Source of the DNA: Burkholderiales bacterium
GTDB taxonomy: Bacteria; Pseudomonadota; Gammaproteobacteria; Burkholderiales; Burkholderiaceae_C
Reading direction: 5' to 3'
Length of the DNA stretch: 64,000 nt
NCBI GenBank assembly: GCA_020354665.1
Contig: CP070653.1
Span: 575,178-639,177, forward strand
Shown: positions 19,053 to 28,153 of the stretch, one piece after another
Position numbering within the stretch: the first letter of the stretch is position 1
How the letters are laid out: every line of letters starts with the position of its first letter
Notes under the pieces: model-generated
Database searches by the model: none
Seen by the model: only the letters and a program-made list of their open reading frames with translations
Told to the model about the DNA's origin: nothing
Translations under genes and position numbers: made by a program

Positions 19053-20942
19053 CTACTCGACCTCGCCGGTGGCGCGCAGGCGCACGCACTGCGGGTGGTC
19101 GGCAAATTGCGCGCGCTCGCATTGCTGCTCCATGCAGTAGAGCAGCGAGAAGTTGGCTCGCCCGCCGCACGCCGCCCGCGGGCTTTCGGGCAGGGCGGCG
19201 GTCTTGTCCGTGGTCGATGACGGGGACTCCGTCGTCATGCCCGCCCCCGCGTCTGCTCGGCCGGTTGAGCGAGTCTCGATCGGCAGGTCCGGCGCAACGC
19301 CCGCTGGCGGCCGCGCCGGCGACGGCACCTGGGCCGCAGTTGGCGCCACCGGCAGCGTGCCGCTGGGCGCCGGCACCGGGGTGTCGAGGGGCAGCGACTG
19401 CGGCGTTATGCCGCTGTCAGGCAATGCCGGACGGGGTGCCGGCGCGACGGGCGAAACCGAGGCAAACGGATCGTACGCATCCCGCCAGGCACTGACCTTG
19501 GCCGGCAGGGCTTCGATCGCCTGCCGCAGCGACTGGCCGACCTCGCCCTCGTCGTGCCACAGGTAGGCCCCCGCCGCGAGCAGCGCGCCGAGGAGGACCA
19601 GCAGCAGCGGACCCAGCAGGCTACGCCGCGGCCTCGGCTCGCCCAACGGCCGACGTTCGCCGGCCAGCGCCGCAGAGCGCACGTTCGCGGCGTCGCGCGC
19701 CGCGTGTGCGGCGACCATGCCGAGCGTGCGCTCGATGTCGGCTGCGATGGCCTCGTTGTTCGGGCCGATCCAATGCGGCAGCTTGTCGGGGCCGTGCGTC
19801 GAGGTATCCGTCAACACGGGCAACTCTTGCGCAGGCACGCTGGGCATCCTGGCCAGCGGGGCAAGACCGGGTGGAGCAGACGGCGACACCGGCGCAGTGA
19901 GATAGCTTGGATCTTCTGCGATCGGCCGTGCGCTCGTCGCCGCTTCGACGGGATTCAATGCGCGACGGAACTGTGCGACGCTCTGTGGCCGGTCCGCAGG
20001 GCTTGCAGCCAGTCCCTGGTCGATCGCACGAACCAGAACTGAGCTGTAGTTCAGCCTGGGCCACTGCGAGCGAAGCGCGACCAGCGCACTGGCCAGTGGT
20101 CCCGGGCCGGTGGCCGGGCCAGGGGCGGTCGGCATCGCCGACGGCGCCGGCGCATGGCCGGTGATCGCGTGGAAGAGAGTCGCCGCGAGCGCATAGAGAT
20201 CGGTCCAAGCGCCCAGCGGCAGGTGGTCCGCCGGCTCGCGCAGTTCCGGGGGCTGGTACGCTGCGCCGGGCCCGGCAGCGCCAGGGACCGCCAACTGCGC
20301 CCCTGGGCCCAGCAGTACCGGTCGTCCGTCGGCACGCAATGCCACGCGGTCCGGTGAAATCCCAAGGTGAAGCGCGGGCAGCGCGTGCAGGCTCTCGATC
20401 GCATCGAGCAGCGGCAGGATCACCGCGCGCAGCCACGATTCTTCGGGCGGCTGCGACATCGCGCGGCGCGCATCGGCGAGCGTGACGCCGCCGTGATACG
20501 GCATCGCCGCATACGCCGTGCCATTGCCGTACCAACACCGCCATAGCGGGAGGGTCGACGGATGATCGAAGCGCGCCTGACGCTGCGCGCGCTCGATAAA
20601 ACCTCTCTGCGAGGCGAGGAACGCGTTCGCATCGCCGGCGGCGCGGAGTACCACCTGGCCGCTGCCGTTGCGATGGGCGAGCGTCGCAGGCAGGTGTTCG
20701 AGGACCACCGTGTCGCGCTGCAGCAGCAGGTCACGCGCCAGATAGGCAACGCCTGTCTCGTCGGCCTGCAGCACGCGCACGACGTGGTACTCGCCGATGC
20801 GCGCGCCAGCAGCGAGGCACTGGTCAGCCGTCGCATGGAGGGCCAGGACCTTGTCCTCATCAGCAGCCTGCGCCCGCGTGGCGTCCGGTGAGCCAGGCGC
20901 ATGGCCGGGCGGGGTGGCAGGCGCGACGCGGACGGAACTCAT
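19053..20942 (-). CDS. Membrane-anchored pseudokinase (Ser/Thr kinase fold, catalytic motifs lost)
   Basis: A 629-residue protein with a eukaryotic-type kinase domain (about 47-332), a single membrane helix (about 441-462, SLLGPLLLVLLGALLAAGAYLW), a Pro-rich stretch and a C-terminal periplasmic Cys-rich end with CGGRANFSLLYCMEQQCER...HPQC (about 592-619). The kinase scaffold is kept: AYLARDLLLQRD, YQPPELR in the activation segment, WTDLYALAATLFHAITG and SPADRP. Catalytic elements are not. The Gly-rich loop is LQADETGVAYLA, the VAIK lysine position is Leu (VVLEHLP, about 79-85), the HRD motif is HLG (192-194), the metal-binding Asn is Arg, and DFG is GPG (212-214). It is predicted to signal by binding rather than by phosphorylation. 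It is divergent from trxC. Confidence 0.85.
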   Translation of the reverse strand: MSSVRVAPATPPGHAPGSPDATRAQAADEDKVLALHATADQCLAAGARIGEYHVVRVLQADETGVAYLARDLLLQRDTVVLEHLPATLAHRNGSGQVVLRAAGDANAFLASQRGFIERAQRQARFDHPSTLPLWRCWYGNGTAYAAMPYHGGVTLADARRAMSQPPEESWLRAVILPLLDAIESLHALPALHLGISPDRVALRADGRPVLLGPGAQLAVPGAAGPGAAYQPPELREPADHLPLGAWTDLYALAATLFHAITGHAPAPSAMPTAPGPATGPGPLASALVALRSQWPRLNYSSVLVRAIDQGLAASPADRPQSVAQFRRALNPVEAATSARPIAEDPSYLTAPVSPSAPPGLAPLARMPSVPAQELPVLTDTSTHGPDKLPHWIGPNNEAIAADIERTLGMVAAHAARDAANVRSAALAGERRPLGEPRPRRSLLGPLLLVLLGALLAAGAYLWHDEGEVGQSLRQAIEALPAKVSAWRDAYDPFASVSPVAPAPRPALPDSGITPQSLPLDTPVPAPSGTLPVAPTAAQVPSPARPPAGVAPDLPIETRSTGRADAGAGMTTESPSSTTDKTAALPESPRAACGGRANFSLLYCMEQQCERAQFADHPQCVRLRATGEVE

Positions 20943-21041
20943 GGCGGTGAAGAGTTGGCGACGGTTCGGACAGGCGCCGACTTTACAGCCGACGAGCGTT
21001 GCGACCCTTGAGGGCCGTAGCAGCGACCCCATCTTACGGCC

Positions 21042-21491
21042 ATGGAATCCACCGCTCCCCCCAGCTCGACGCTGCACGTCGCCTGCCCGCATTGTGCCGC
21101 TACCAACCGAGTACCGGCGAGCCGGGCATCGCAAGACCCGGTCTGCGGTCGTTGCGGCGCGGCACTGCTCGACGGCAGCCCGGTCGAACTCGGCGACGCA
21201 CAGTTCGACGCTGTTACCAGCAAGACCGACTTGCCGGTGTTGGTCGACTTCTGGGCCCCCTGGTGCGGCCCCTGCCGCATGATGGCGCCGCAATTCGAGC
21301 AAGCCGCTTGTGCCCTGAAAGGCAAGGCGCTGCTCGTCAAGGTCAACAGCGACGAGGCGCCGCGGCTGGCGGCGCGCTACGCGATCCGCTCGATTCCGAC
21401 ACTCGTCAAGCTCCATCGGGGCAGGGAAGTCGCGCGACGCTCGGGCGCGCTGCCCGCGGCCGAGATCACGCGCTGGGCGAGCGCCGCCTAA
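21042..21491 (+). CDS. trxC: Thioredoxin 2
   Basis: A 149-residue cytoplasmic thioredoxin with the extra N-terminal zinc-binding domain of TrxC: two CxxC pairs, CPHC (about 15-18) and CGRC (about 35-38). The thioredoxin fold has FWAPWCGPCRMMAPQF with the redox WCGPC (about 73-77) and the cis-Pro in IRSIPTLVKL. It reduces disulfides and is often induced by oxidative stress through OxyR; no OxyR site was identified. It is divergent from the pseudokinase with a 99-base gap. Confidence 0.95.
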   Translation: MESTAPPSSTLHVACPHCAATNRVPASRASQDPVCGRCGAALLDGSPVELGDAQFDAVTSKTDLPVLVDFWAPWCGPCRMMAPQFEQAACALKGKALLVKVNSDEAPRLAARYAIRSIPTLVKLHRGREVARRSGALPAAEITRWASAA

Positions 21492-21687
21492 GCGCCGATG
21501 CGCGGCGTGCCGGGGACGCGTCGCGTCGGTGACCGGCCCGCGCTGCTGCGCCAAGTCCAGCCGCACCGGTTGGCGCCGTTTCGCGCATCAGCCCCGGCCA
21601 TCGCTGTTACGCTGAGGCCCCGTTCGGTTCGTCTCGCGCTCGCGGCGGCGCGGCATCGCTGACTCCGACACGTTGAGAGAGGACGAC

Positions 21688-22170
21688 ATGGCTGCAACCC
21701 TGCTGTGGATCGCCAGCGTGCTGCTGATCGTGGTCGGTGTTGCCGGGACGGTGTTGCCGGCGCTGCCGGGCACGGCGTTGGTCCTCGCCGGCATCGTGCT
21801 GGCCGCGTGGATCGACGACTTCGCCCGCGTGGGCGCGACGACGATCGCGATCGTCAGCGTGCTGGCGGTGCTGTCGTGGGTGCTCGACTATGTGGCCGGC
21901 CTGCTCGGCGCCCGCAAGGTCGGCGCGAGTCCCATGGCGATCGCCGGGGCCGCGATCGGCACCGTCGTTGGCCTGTTCATGGGACTGGTGGGCGTGCTGT
22001 TCATGCCGCTGGTCGGCGCGGCCCTTGGCGAGTTCCTCGAGATGCGCGACCACCGGCGTGCCGTCTCGGTGGGCGTGGCGACCTGGATTGGAATCCTGGT
22101 CGGGCTGGTCGCCAAGGTGGTGCTGGCGTTCATGATGGTGGGTGTGTTCGTCGGGGCACTGATCGTCTGA
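21688..22170 (+). CDS. DUF456 family membrane protein
   Basis: A 160-residue, very hydrophobic protein of the DUF456 family with about four to five membrane helices. Typical blocks are GVAGTVLPALPGTALVLAGIVLAAW near the start, ARKVGASPMAIAGAAIGTVVGLFMG with its Gly-rich pattern, and the terminal KVVLAFMMVGVFVGALIV. The start at 21688 follows GAGAGAGGA. The role of the family is unknown. It lies 57 bases before rmuC on the same strand. Confidence 0.9.
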   Translation: MAATLLWIASVLLIVVGVAGTVLPALPGTALVLAGIVLAAWIDDFARVGATTIAIVSVLAVLSWVLDYVAGLLGARKVGASPMAIAGAAIGTVVGLFMGLVGVLFMPLVGAALGEFLEMRDHRRAVSVGVATWIGILVGLVAKVVLAFMMVGVFVGALIV

Positions 22171-22227
22171 GAGGGCATCGCTAGGCGTGGCGGCCGCTGC
22201 CGCGCAGCGGACTGAGACAATGGGCGC

Positions 22228-23829
22228 ATGCCCGCGCTGTCTGTCGTCGATTGGATCGTTCTTGCGCTCCTCACGCTGAACCTGCTGTTGCTGCTGTGGA
22301 CGCTGCTGCGGCGGCCCGACGCGGCAGCGGTGCAGCTGCTCGCGGAGAACCTGCGTGCATCGGCGCGCGACGAGACCGATCGTCTGGAACGACAGTTGCG
22401 CGAGGAGGTTTCGCGCAGCGGCAGCACCCTTCGGCAGGAGTTGACGCACGATGCGGGCGCACTGCGCCAGGAGATATCTCACGATGCCAGCGCGCTGCGC
22501 CAGGAGCTGACCACGTCGCTGGCGAGCTTCCAGCAGGCGCTGCTTGCGCAGAGCGGCGATGCGGTGCGCACGCAGAACGAGCAGATCGATACCTTTCGCA
22601 CGCAGCTGGCCGCCCTGCAGCAGGCCATGGCCGATGGCCTGCAGCAGACCACCTTGTCGCTCGCCCAGCAGGCGCAGGGCGCGCGCGCGGCACAGGACGC
22701 GGCGCTGGCGACCGCCGCCGAGGCGCAGAGTATGGGACTGCGGCGCTTGAGCGATGTGCTCGGTGAGCAGCTGCGCGCGCTCGCCGAGGGCAACGAGCGA
22801 CGCCTCTCGGAGGTGCGCACGTCAGTGCAGGCGCAGCTGACCGCGCTGCAGGAGGGCAACGAGAGGAAGCTCGAGCAGATGCGGGCGACGGTCGACGAGA
22901 AGCTGCACGCCACACTCGAGCAGCGGCTCGGCGAGAGCTTCCGCCAGGTGGCCGAGCGGCTGGATCTGGTGCATCGCGGCCTGGGCGAGATGCAGACGCT
23001 GGCGCGCGACGTCGGTTCGCTCAACCGCGTGCTGACCAATGTCAAGACGCGCGGGATTTTCGGCGAGGTGCAGCTGGCCGGTCTGCTCGAGCAGGTGTTC
23101 ACGCGCGAGCAGTACGCGACCAACGTGGAAACCGTGCCCGGCAGCGGCGCACGCGTGGAGTTCGCGATCCGCTTGCCCGGCGCGCGCGGCGATGCCGGTG
23201 CGCCAGGCGCGCCGCTCTGGCTGCCGATCGATGCGAAGTTCCCGCGCGAAGACTACGAGCGGCTCGTCGAGGCGCAGGAGCGGGCCGACCCGCAGGCCGT
23301 GGAAGTCGCGGCCCGAGCGATCGAGCAGCGGTTGCGCGCCGAGGCGCGCACCATCCGCGAGAAGTACCTTGCGCCGCCGCATACCACCGAGTTCGCGCTG
23401 ATGTTCGTTCCTACCGAAGGGCTGTACGCCGAGGCGCTGCGCCGTCCTGGGCTGGTCGAGGCGATGCAGCGCGAGCACCGGGTGACGCTGGTCGGCCCGA
23501 CCACCCTGCTGGCCACGCTGACGAGCCTGCAAATGGGCTTCCGCACTTTGGCGCTCGAGCAGCGGTCGGCAGAGGTGTGGGAGGTGCTGGGCGCGGTCAA
23601 GACCGAATTCGCGAAGTTCGGCGAAGTGCTCGCCAAGACGCAGAAGAAGCTGCAGGAGGCAAGCAACACGATCGAGTCCGCACGCACGCGGACCAACCAA
23701 ATGGCGCGTCGCTTGCGGGACGTCGAGGCGTTGCCCGAACCGCAGGCGCTTCAGTTGCTGCCCGGCGCGATCGACGATGTCGAATCAGGCGCTGATGACG
23801 CGTCCGACCCGTTGCCACCGACGCCGTGA
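22228..23829 (+). CDS. rmuC: DNA recombination protein RmuC
   Basis: A 533-residue protein. An N-terminal membrane anchor (IVLALLTLNLLLLLWTLL, about 10-27) is followed by a long coiled coil (about 35-240) rich in Gln/Glu/Leu heptads. The RmuC nuclease-like domain (about 250-470) shows GSLNRVLTNVKTRGIFGEVQL, LWLPIDAKFPREDYERL, REKYLAPPHTTEFALMFVPTEGLYAE and GPTTLLATLTSLQMGF. In E. coli, RmuC limits inversions at short inverted repeats. Length and domain order match. It is convergent with the glutaredoxin-like gene, leaving only 20 bases. Confidence 0.95.
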   Translation: MPALSVVDWIVLALLTLNLLLLLWTLLRRPDAAAVQLLAENLRASARDETDRLERQLREEVSRSGSTLRQELTHDAGALRQEISHDASALRQELTTSLASFQQALLAQSGDAVRTQNEQIDTFRTQLAALQQAMADGLQQTTLSLAQQAQGARAAQDAALATAAEAQSMGLRRLSDVLGEQLRALAEGNERRLSEVRTSVQAQLTALQEGNERKLEQMRATVDEKLHATLEQRLGESFRQVAERLDLVHRGLGEMQTLARDVGSLNRVLTNVKTRGIFGEVQLAGLLEQVFTREQYATNVETVPGSGARVEFAIRLPGARGDAGAPGAPLWLPIDAKFPREDYERLVEAQERADPQAVEVAARAIEQRLRAEARTIREKYLAPPHTTEFALMFVPTEGLYAEALRRPGLVEAMQREHRVTLVGPTTLLATLTSLQMGFRTLALEQRSAEVWEVLGAVKTEFAKFGEVLAKTQKKLQEASNTIESARTRTNQMARRLRDVEALPEPQALQLLPGAIDDVESGADDASDPLPPTP

Positions 23830-23849
23830 GGGCTGGCGTTGGCGGCGCG

Positions 23850-24488
23850 TCAGAATCTGAAGCCGGACGATGCGTCGGGAGCCGCCGCAGGCGGCTCGGC
23901 CGGCGGCGGTGGTTCAGGCGCCGGCGCGCGCGCGGTGGCGGTCGGCCGAGGTGGCGATAGCGGCTCGGCCGCCGCAAATTCGTATCCCGGCGGCAGGCTC
24001 GACGTGCGCGGGTAGCCCGCGGCATCGAGGTAAGCGTTCCACTCGGCGGGTGTCAGACCGCGCAGGATCTGTGTCCCGATGCGCACCGCAGGCGCCTCGG
24101 GCCCGCCCAGAGTTCGTTCCCAGACCTCGCGATCCTCGGTGCTCGAGGCAATCTTCTCGGCAAACGGAACGCCGCGCTGGCGCAGCAACTGCCGCGCCTC
24201 CTCGCAGGGCTTGCACGACGTCGTCGTGAACAGCGTGACCGGATAGCGCGCGATCACCTGCCGCAGTGCGAGCGGTAACTGGACGTCCGGCGCTGGCAGG
24301 CCGCCTGGCTTCAGCGCGGTGACGCGGCCGGGTGCGTCGGACGGCGCACGATCGGTGTAGGTGACCTTGCCATCGGGCCCGACGACCTTGTAGAGCGCAT
24401 GCGCGGCACCCGCCACCGCCAGCATCGCCAGCGCCGCGGCGGCGGACGCGATCGCGCGCAGCCGCGCGCGGGTGGGAGTCAGGGTCAT
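23850..24488 (-). CDS. Exported DUF4124 + glutaredoxin-like protein
   Basis: A 212-residue protein with three parts. There is a signal peptide (about 1-30), a DUF4124 segment (ALYKVVGPDGKVTYTDRAP, about 32-50) and a glutaredoxin-like domain (about 80-160) with VTLFTTTSCKPCEEARQLL, whose CKPC is a plausible redox pair, and PAVRIGTQILRGLTPAEW. The Pro/Ala-rich tail ends SSGFRF. The start at 24488 is chosen because it leads directly into the signal peptide. It probably acts in periplasmic thiol chemistry, but the partner is unknown. It lies just downstream of prlC on the same strand. Confidence 0.85.
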   Translation of the reverse strand: MTLTPTRARLRAIASAAAALAMLAVAGAAHALYKVVGPDGKVTYTDRAPSDAPGRVTALKPGGLPAPDVQLPLALRQVIARYPVTLFTTTSCKPCEEARQLLRQRGVPFAEKIASSTEDREVWERTLGGPEAPAVRIGTQILRGLTPAEWNAYLDAAGYPRTSSLPPGYEFAAAEPLSPPRPTATARAPAPEPPPPAEPPAAAPDASSGFRF

Positions 24489-24565
24489 CAGTGTGTCCTT
24501 CAGGATGTCGTCGCGAGCGGGGCCCGCATGCCGCTCGAGCAATCTACCGCAGGGGTCCAGGCGGC

Positions 24566-26611
24566 TCAAGCCATGCCTTGATGACGCAACAGCGCTTCGA
24601 TACTTGGTTCACGCCCGCGGAAGGCCTTGAAGCTCTCCAGCGCCGGCCGGCTGCCGCCGGCCTCCAGGATCGCGGCACGGTAGCGGCGGCCGGTTTGCGC
24701 GTCGAGCGCACCGGTCTCCTCGAAGGCGCTCCACGCGTCGGCGCTCAGCACCTCGGCCCATTTGTAGCTGTAGTACCCCGCCGCGTAGCCGCCTGCAAAG
24801 ATGTGACCAAATGTCATCGGCATGCGATTGAAGTCAGGCGGCGTGACCACCGCGACCTCGCGCCGCACCTCGTCGAGCACTTGCATGATGTGCGCCTCGC
24901 TGCCCGGCTCGGCATGCAGCCGCATGTCGAACAGCGCAAACTCGACTTGACGCAAGGTCGCGAGCCCACTCTGGAAGTTCTTCGCTGCGACCATCCTTTC
25001 GTGCAGCGCGCGCGGCAGCGGCTCGCCGGTGTCGACATGCGCCGTCAGGTGCTTGAGCACGTCCCACTCCCAGCAGAAGTTCTCCATGAACTGGCTGGGC
25101 AGTTCGACGGCGTCCCACTCCACGCCGGCCAACCCCGAGACGGCAATCTCGTCCACCTGCGTCAGCATATGGTGAAGCCCGTGGCCGAATTCGTGGAACA
25201 GCGTGATGAGATCGTCGTGCGTCAGCAATGCCGGCCGTTCGCCAACGGGCGAAGCGAAGTTGCACACCAGGTGCGCGATCGGCGTCTGCAATCTGCCGCC
25301 GGGGCGCAGCCAGCGGCTGCAGACGTCGTCCATCCAGGCGCCCGGCCGTTTGCCGGTGCGTGCGTACGGATCGAGATAGAACCGGCCCACGAGCGTCGCG
25401 CCACGCTCGATGCGATAGAAGCGCACGCTGCCGTGCCAGACCGGCGCTGTGTCGGGTCGGATCGCAACGTCGAACAATGTCTCGACAATGCGAAACAGCC
25501 CGTCGAGCGCCTTCGGCTCGGTGAAGTACTGCTTGAGTTCCTGTTCGCTGAACGCGTAGCGCGTCTGCTTGAGCTTTTCCGAGGCATAGGCCATGTCCCA
25601 CGCCTCGACGCTTGAAAGGGCGAGTTGCTCTCGGGCGAACTCACGCAGTTCGGCGAGATCGCGCTCCGCGTAGGGTCGCGCACGCCGCGCCAGATCGCGC
25701 AGGAAATCCAGCACCTCCGCTGGCGAGCGGGCCATCTTCGGCACGAGCGACACCTCGGCGTAGTTGGCATAGCCGAGCAGTCGCGCCTCCTCCTGTCGCA
25801 GCGCGAGCAGGTCGTGCATGACCGCGCTGTTGTCGAGCGCGGCTGGGCCGAGCTCGCTGGCGCGCGTCACGTAGGCGCGGTAGAGCAATGCGCGCAGCTC
25901 GCGGTTGTCCGCGTGCTTCATGACCGGCCCGTAGCACGGTGAGTGCAGCGTGAGCTTGAAGCCTTCGCGTCCTTCGTTGGCTGCGGCCTCTCGCGCTGCC
26001 TGCTTCACGTCGTCGGGCACGCCCGTCAGTTCGCCCTCGCTCGCGTAATGGGCGAAGCCGTCGGTCGCGTCCATCACGTGCTCGGAGAACTTCTGCGCCA
26101 GCTCCGCATGCCGCTGCTGGATTTCGGCGTAACGCTGTCGCGCCGCGCCCTGCAGTTCGGCGCCCGCGAGCACGAAATCGCGCAGCGCATTCGCGAGCGC
26201 CCGTTGCCGCGCCGCCGACAAGGCCGCCGCTGCGGGACTTGCCGCGATCGACTTGTACTTGGCGTACAGGCGCTCGTCGGCGCCCAGCCGGGTGTAGAAG
26301 GCGGTGATCTTCGGTAGCGCGGCGGTATAGGCGGCGCGCAGCTCGGGCGTGTCCGCGACGTGATGCAGGTGCGAGACCAAACCCCAGCTGCGCCCGAGGC
26401 GCTCGGTGGCGACGTCGAGCACGGCGGACACGGCCGCATAGTCGGCCGGCACCTGCGGGCCAACGGCGTGCTCGAGCGCCCCCTCGGCGCCGTGCAGCAG
26501 CGCGTCGAGGGCAGACGCCACGTGCGCGGGCCGGATGCGGTCGAACGCGGGCAGCTCGTCGGCTGCCAGCAGCGGGTTGCTGGTGTCGTCCGCTGACGCG
26601 CTGGCGGTCAT
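24566..26611 (-). CDS. prlC: Oligopeptidase A (M3 family metallopeptidase)
   Basis: A 681-residue cytoplasmic zinc peptidase that degrades short peptides, including cleaved signal peptides. The zinc motif is [13 protein letters not shown] (HExxH about residues 468-472) with the third ligand in [14 protein letters not shown]. Other family segments are [36 protein letters not shown] and [25 protein letters not shown]. The start at 26611 overlaps the folD stop by 4 bases (ATGA), so the two are co-translated. The longer upstream frame is antisense to conserved folD codons and is rejected. Confidence 0.95.
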   Translation of the reverse strand: MTASASADDTSNPLLAADELPAFDRIRPAHVASALDALLHGAEGALEHAVGPQVPADYAAVSAVLDVATERLGRSWGLVSHLHHVADTPELRAAYTAALPKITAFYTRLGADERLYAKYKSIAASPAAAALSAARQRALANALRDFVLAGAELQGAARQRYAEIQQRHAELAQKFSEHVMDATDGFAHYASEGELTGVPDDVKQAAREAAANEGREGFKLTLHSPCYGPVMKHADNRELRALLYRAYVTRASELGPAALDNSAVMHDLLALRQEEARLLGYANYAEVSLVPKMARSPAEVLDFLRDLARRARPYAERDLAELREFAREQLALSSVEAWDMAYASEKLKQTRYAFSEQELKQYFTEPKALDGLFRIVETLFDVAIRPDTAPVWHGSVRFYRIERGATLVGRFYLDPYARTGKRPGAWMDDVCSRWLRPGGRLQTPIAHLVCNFASPVGERPALLTHDDLITLFHEFGHGLHHMLTQVDEIAVSGLAGVEWDAVELPSQFMENFCWEWDVLKHLTAHVDTGEPLPRALHERMVAAKNFQSGLATLRQVEFALFDMRLHAEPGSEAHIMQVLDEVRREVAVVTPPDFNRMPMTFGHIFAGGYAAGYYSYKWAEVLSADAWSAFEETGALDAQTGRRYRAAILEAGGSRPALESFKAFRGREPSIEALLRHQGMA

Positions 26612-27471
26612 CTGTGCGACCCCGCCAGCGTCCGCTGCGCCGCCTCGAGCGTGTTGACGAGCAGCATGGTAATGGTCATTGGACCGACCCCGCCGGGCAC
26701 GGGGGTGATCCACCCGGCCACCTCGCGCACGCCGGCAAAGTCGACGTCGCCACACAGCTTGCCTTGGTCGTCGCGGTTCATGCCGACGTCGATCACGACC
26801 GCTCCCGACTTGACCATCCCGGCGCTCACGATGTTGCGACGGCCGACGGCGGCAACCAGGATGTCCGCCTGTCGCGTGTGGTGTGCCAAGTCGCGCGTGG
26901 CGCTGTGGCAGATCGTCACGGTAGCGCTGGCGTGCAGCAGCAGCATCGCCATCGGCTTGCCGACGATGTTGCTGCGCCCGATGATCACCGCGTGCTTACC
27001 GCGCGGCTCGCAGCCGATCGATTCGAGCATCTTCATGCAGCCGGAGGGCGTGCACGGACGAAAGCCCGGTTGCCCGATCATCAGAGCGCCAGCGCTCGCG
27101 AGGTGAAAGCCATCGACGTCCTTGGCGGGCGAGATCGACTCGATCACGCGGTGCGCGGCCAGATGGGACGGCAGCGGCAGCTGCACCAGGATGCCATGAA
27201 TCGCGGGATCGTCGTTGAGTGCGCGCACGCGCGCGAGCAGCTCGGGCTCGGTCATCGAGGCGGGATAGCGTTCGAGTACCGAATGCAGGCCGGTTTCCGC
27301 GCAGGCCTTGACCTTGTTGCGTACGTAAATCTGGCTTGCGGGGTCGTCGCCGACGAGCACCACCGCGAGGCCCGGCCGCACGCCGCGCGCTGCGAGCGCG
27401 GCCGCGCGTTGCGCCACCTCGGCGCGCAGCTGCCGGGACAGCGCAAGCCCGTCGATGATCTGTGCGGTCAT
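26608..27471 (-). CDS. folD: Bifunctional methylenetetrahydrofolate dehydrogenase / cyclohydrolase
   Basis: A 287-residue enzyme interconverting 5,10-methylene-, methenyl- and 10-formyl-tetrahydrofolate with NADP, feeding purine and formyl-Met synthesis. It shows [16 protein letters not shown] with the catalytic Lys, [31 protein letters not shown], the dinucleotide site [14 protein letters not shown] and the end block [17 protein letters not shown]. Length and motifs are canonical. It is co-translated with prlC and lies 58 bases downstream of the response regulator. The order folD, regulator, PAS kinase and pyruvate dehydrogenase is recalled as common in Burkholderiales. Confidence 0.97.
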   Translation of the reverse strand: MTAQIIDGLALSRQLRAEVAQRAAALAARGVRPGLAVVLVGDDPASQIYVRNKVKACAETGLHSVLERYPASMTEPELLARVRALNDDPAIHGILVQLPLPSHLAAHRVIESISPAKDVDGFHLASAGALMIGQPGFRPCTPSGCMKMLESIGCEPRGKHAVIIGRSNIVGKPMAMLLLHASATVTICHSATRDLAHHTRQADILVAAVGRRNIVSAGMVKSGAVVIDVGMNRDDQGKLCGDVDFAGVREVAGWITPVPGGVGPMTITMLLVNTLEAAQRTLAGSHR

Positions 27472-27529
27472 GCAAAGGACTCCAAACGCGCAAGGCCGCG
27501 CGAGGCGGCCTTGCGGCGGGGCGGTGCGG

Positions 27530-28153
27530 TCACGCCCGGGACGGCGCGCCGAGTGCGATCTTGAGCAGGTCGGCGACGGTGTTGGCGTTGAGCTTTTCCA
27601 TGATATTGGCGCGGTGCGCCTCGACCGTCTTGATGCTGATGCCCAGATCGTCGGCGATCTGCTTGTTCAGCCTTCCCGCGACAATGCGTTCGAGCACCTG
27701 CGATTCACGCGTCGTCAGGCGCGACAGCAACGCGTCGCGACTCGCCTGTTCCTGATGATGGCTGAATGCGGTGCGTGCCTGCTCGAGCATGCGCTCGACC
27801 AGGCTGAGCAGCTCGTCTTCCTTGAAGGGCTTCTCGATGAAGTCCATCGCGCCCTTCTTCATCGTCGTCACCGCCATCGGCACGTCACCATGGCCGGTGA
27901 TGAAGACGATCGGCAGCGGGCTGTTGCGCTCGACCAGCCGGTCCTGCAATTCGAGCCCGCTCATCCCGTCCATGCGGATGTCGGCGAGGAGGCAGGCCAC
28001 CTCGCGCGGATCGAATCGCGAGAGGAACGACTCGGCCGAATCGAAGCACTTGACTCGGTAGTCCTTGCCCTCGAGTAGCCATTGCAGCGAATCACGCACC
28101 GCCTCGTCGTCGTCGACCACGTAAACGGTGCCCTTCTTGGGGATCAGGCTCAT
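27530..28153 (-). CDS. FixJ-type (NarL/LuxR) response regulator
   Basis: A 207-residue two-component regulator. The receiver domain (about 8-125) shows [35 protein letters not shown] with the phospho-acceptor Asp near residue 58, [12 protein letters not shown] and [13 protein letters not shown]. The C-terminal LuxR-type helix-turn-helix (about 143-203) shows [43 protein letters not shown]. It is FixJ-like in layout. Its start overlaps the kinase stop by 4 bases (ATGA). It is transcribed away from the pyruvate dehydrogenase operon, which is its most likely target by position. Confidence 0.95.
   Translation of the reverse strand: MSLIPKKGTVYVVDDDEAVRDSLQWLLEGKDYRVKCFDSAESFLSRFDPREVACLLADIRMDGMSGLELQDRLVERNSPLPIVFITGHGDVPMAVTTMKKGAMDFIEKPFKEDELLSLVERMLEQARTAFSHHQEQASRDALLSRLTTRESQVLERIVAGRLNKQIADDLGISIKTVEAHRANIMEKLNANTVADLLKIALGAPSRA

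Noticed and set aside
19053..20942. Calling the kinase-fold protein an active Ser/Thr kinase
   Set aside because: The catalytic Lys, HRD Asp, metal Asn and DFG Asp are all missing.
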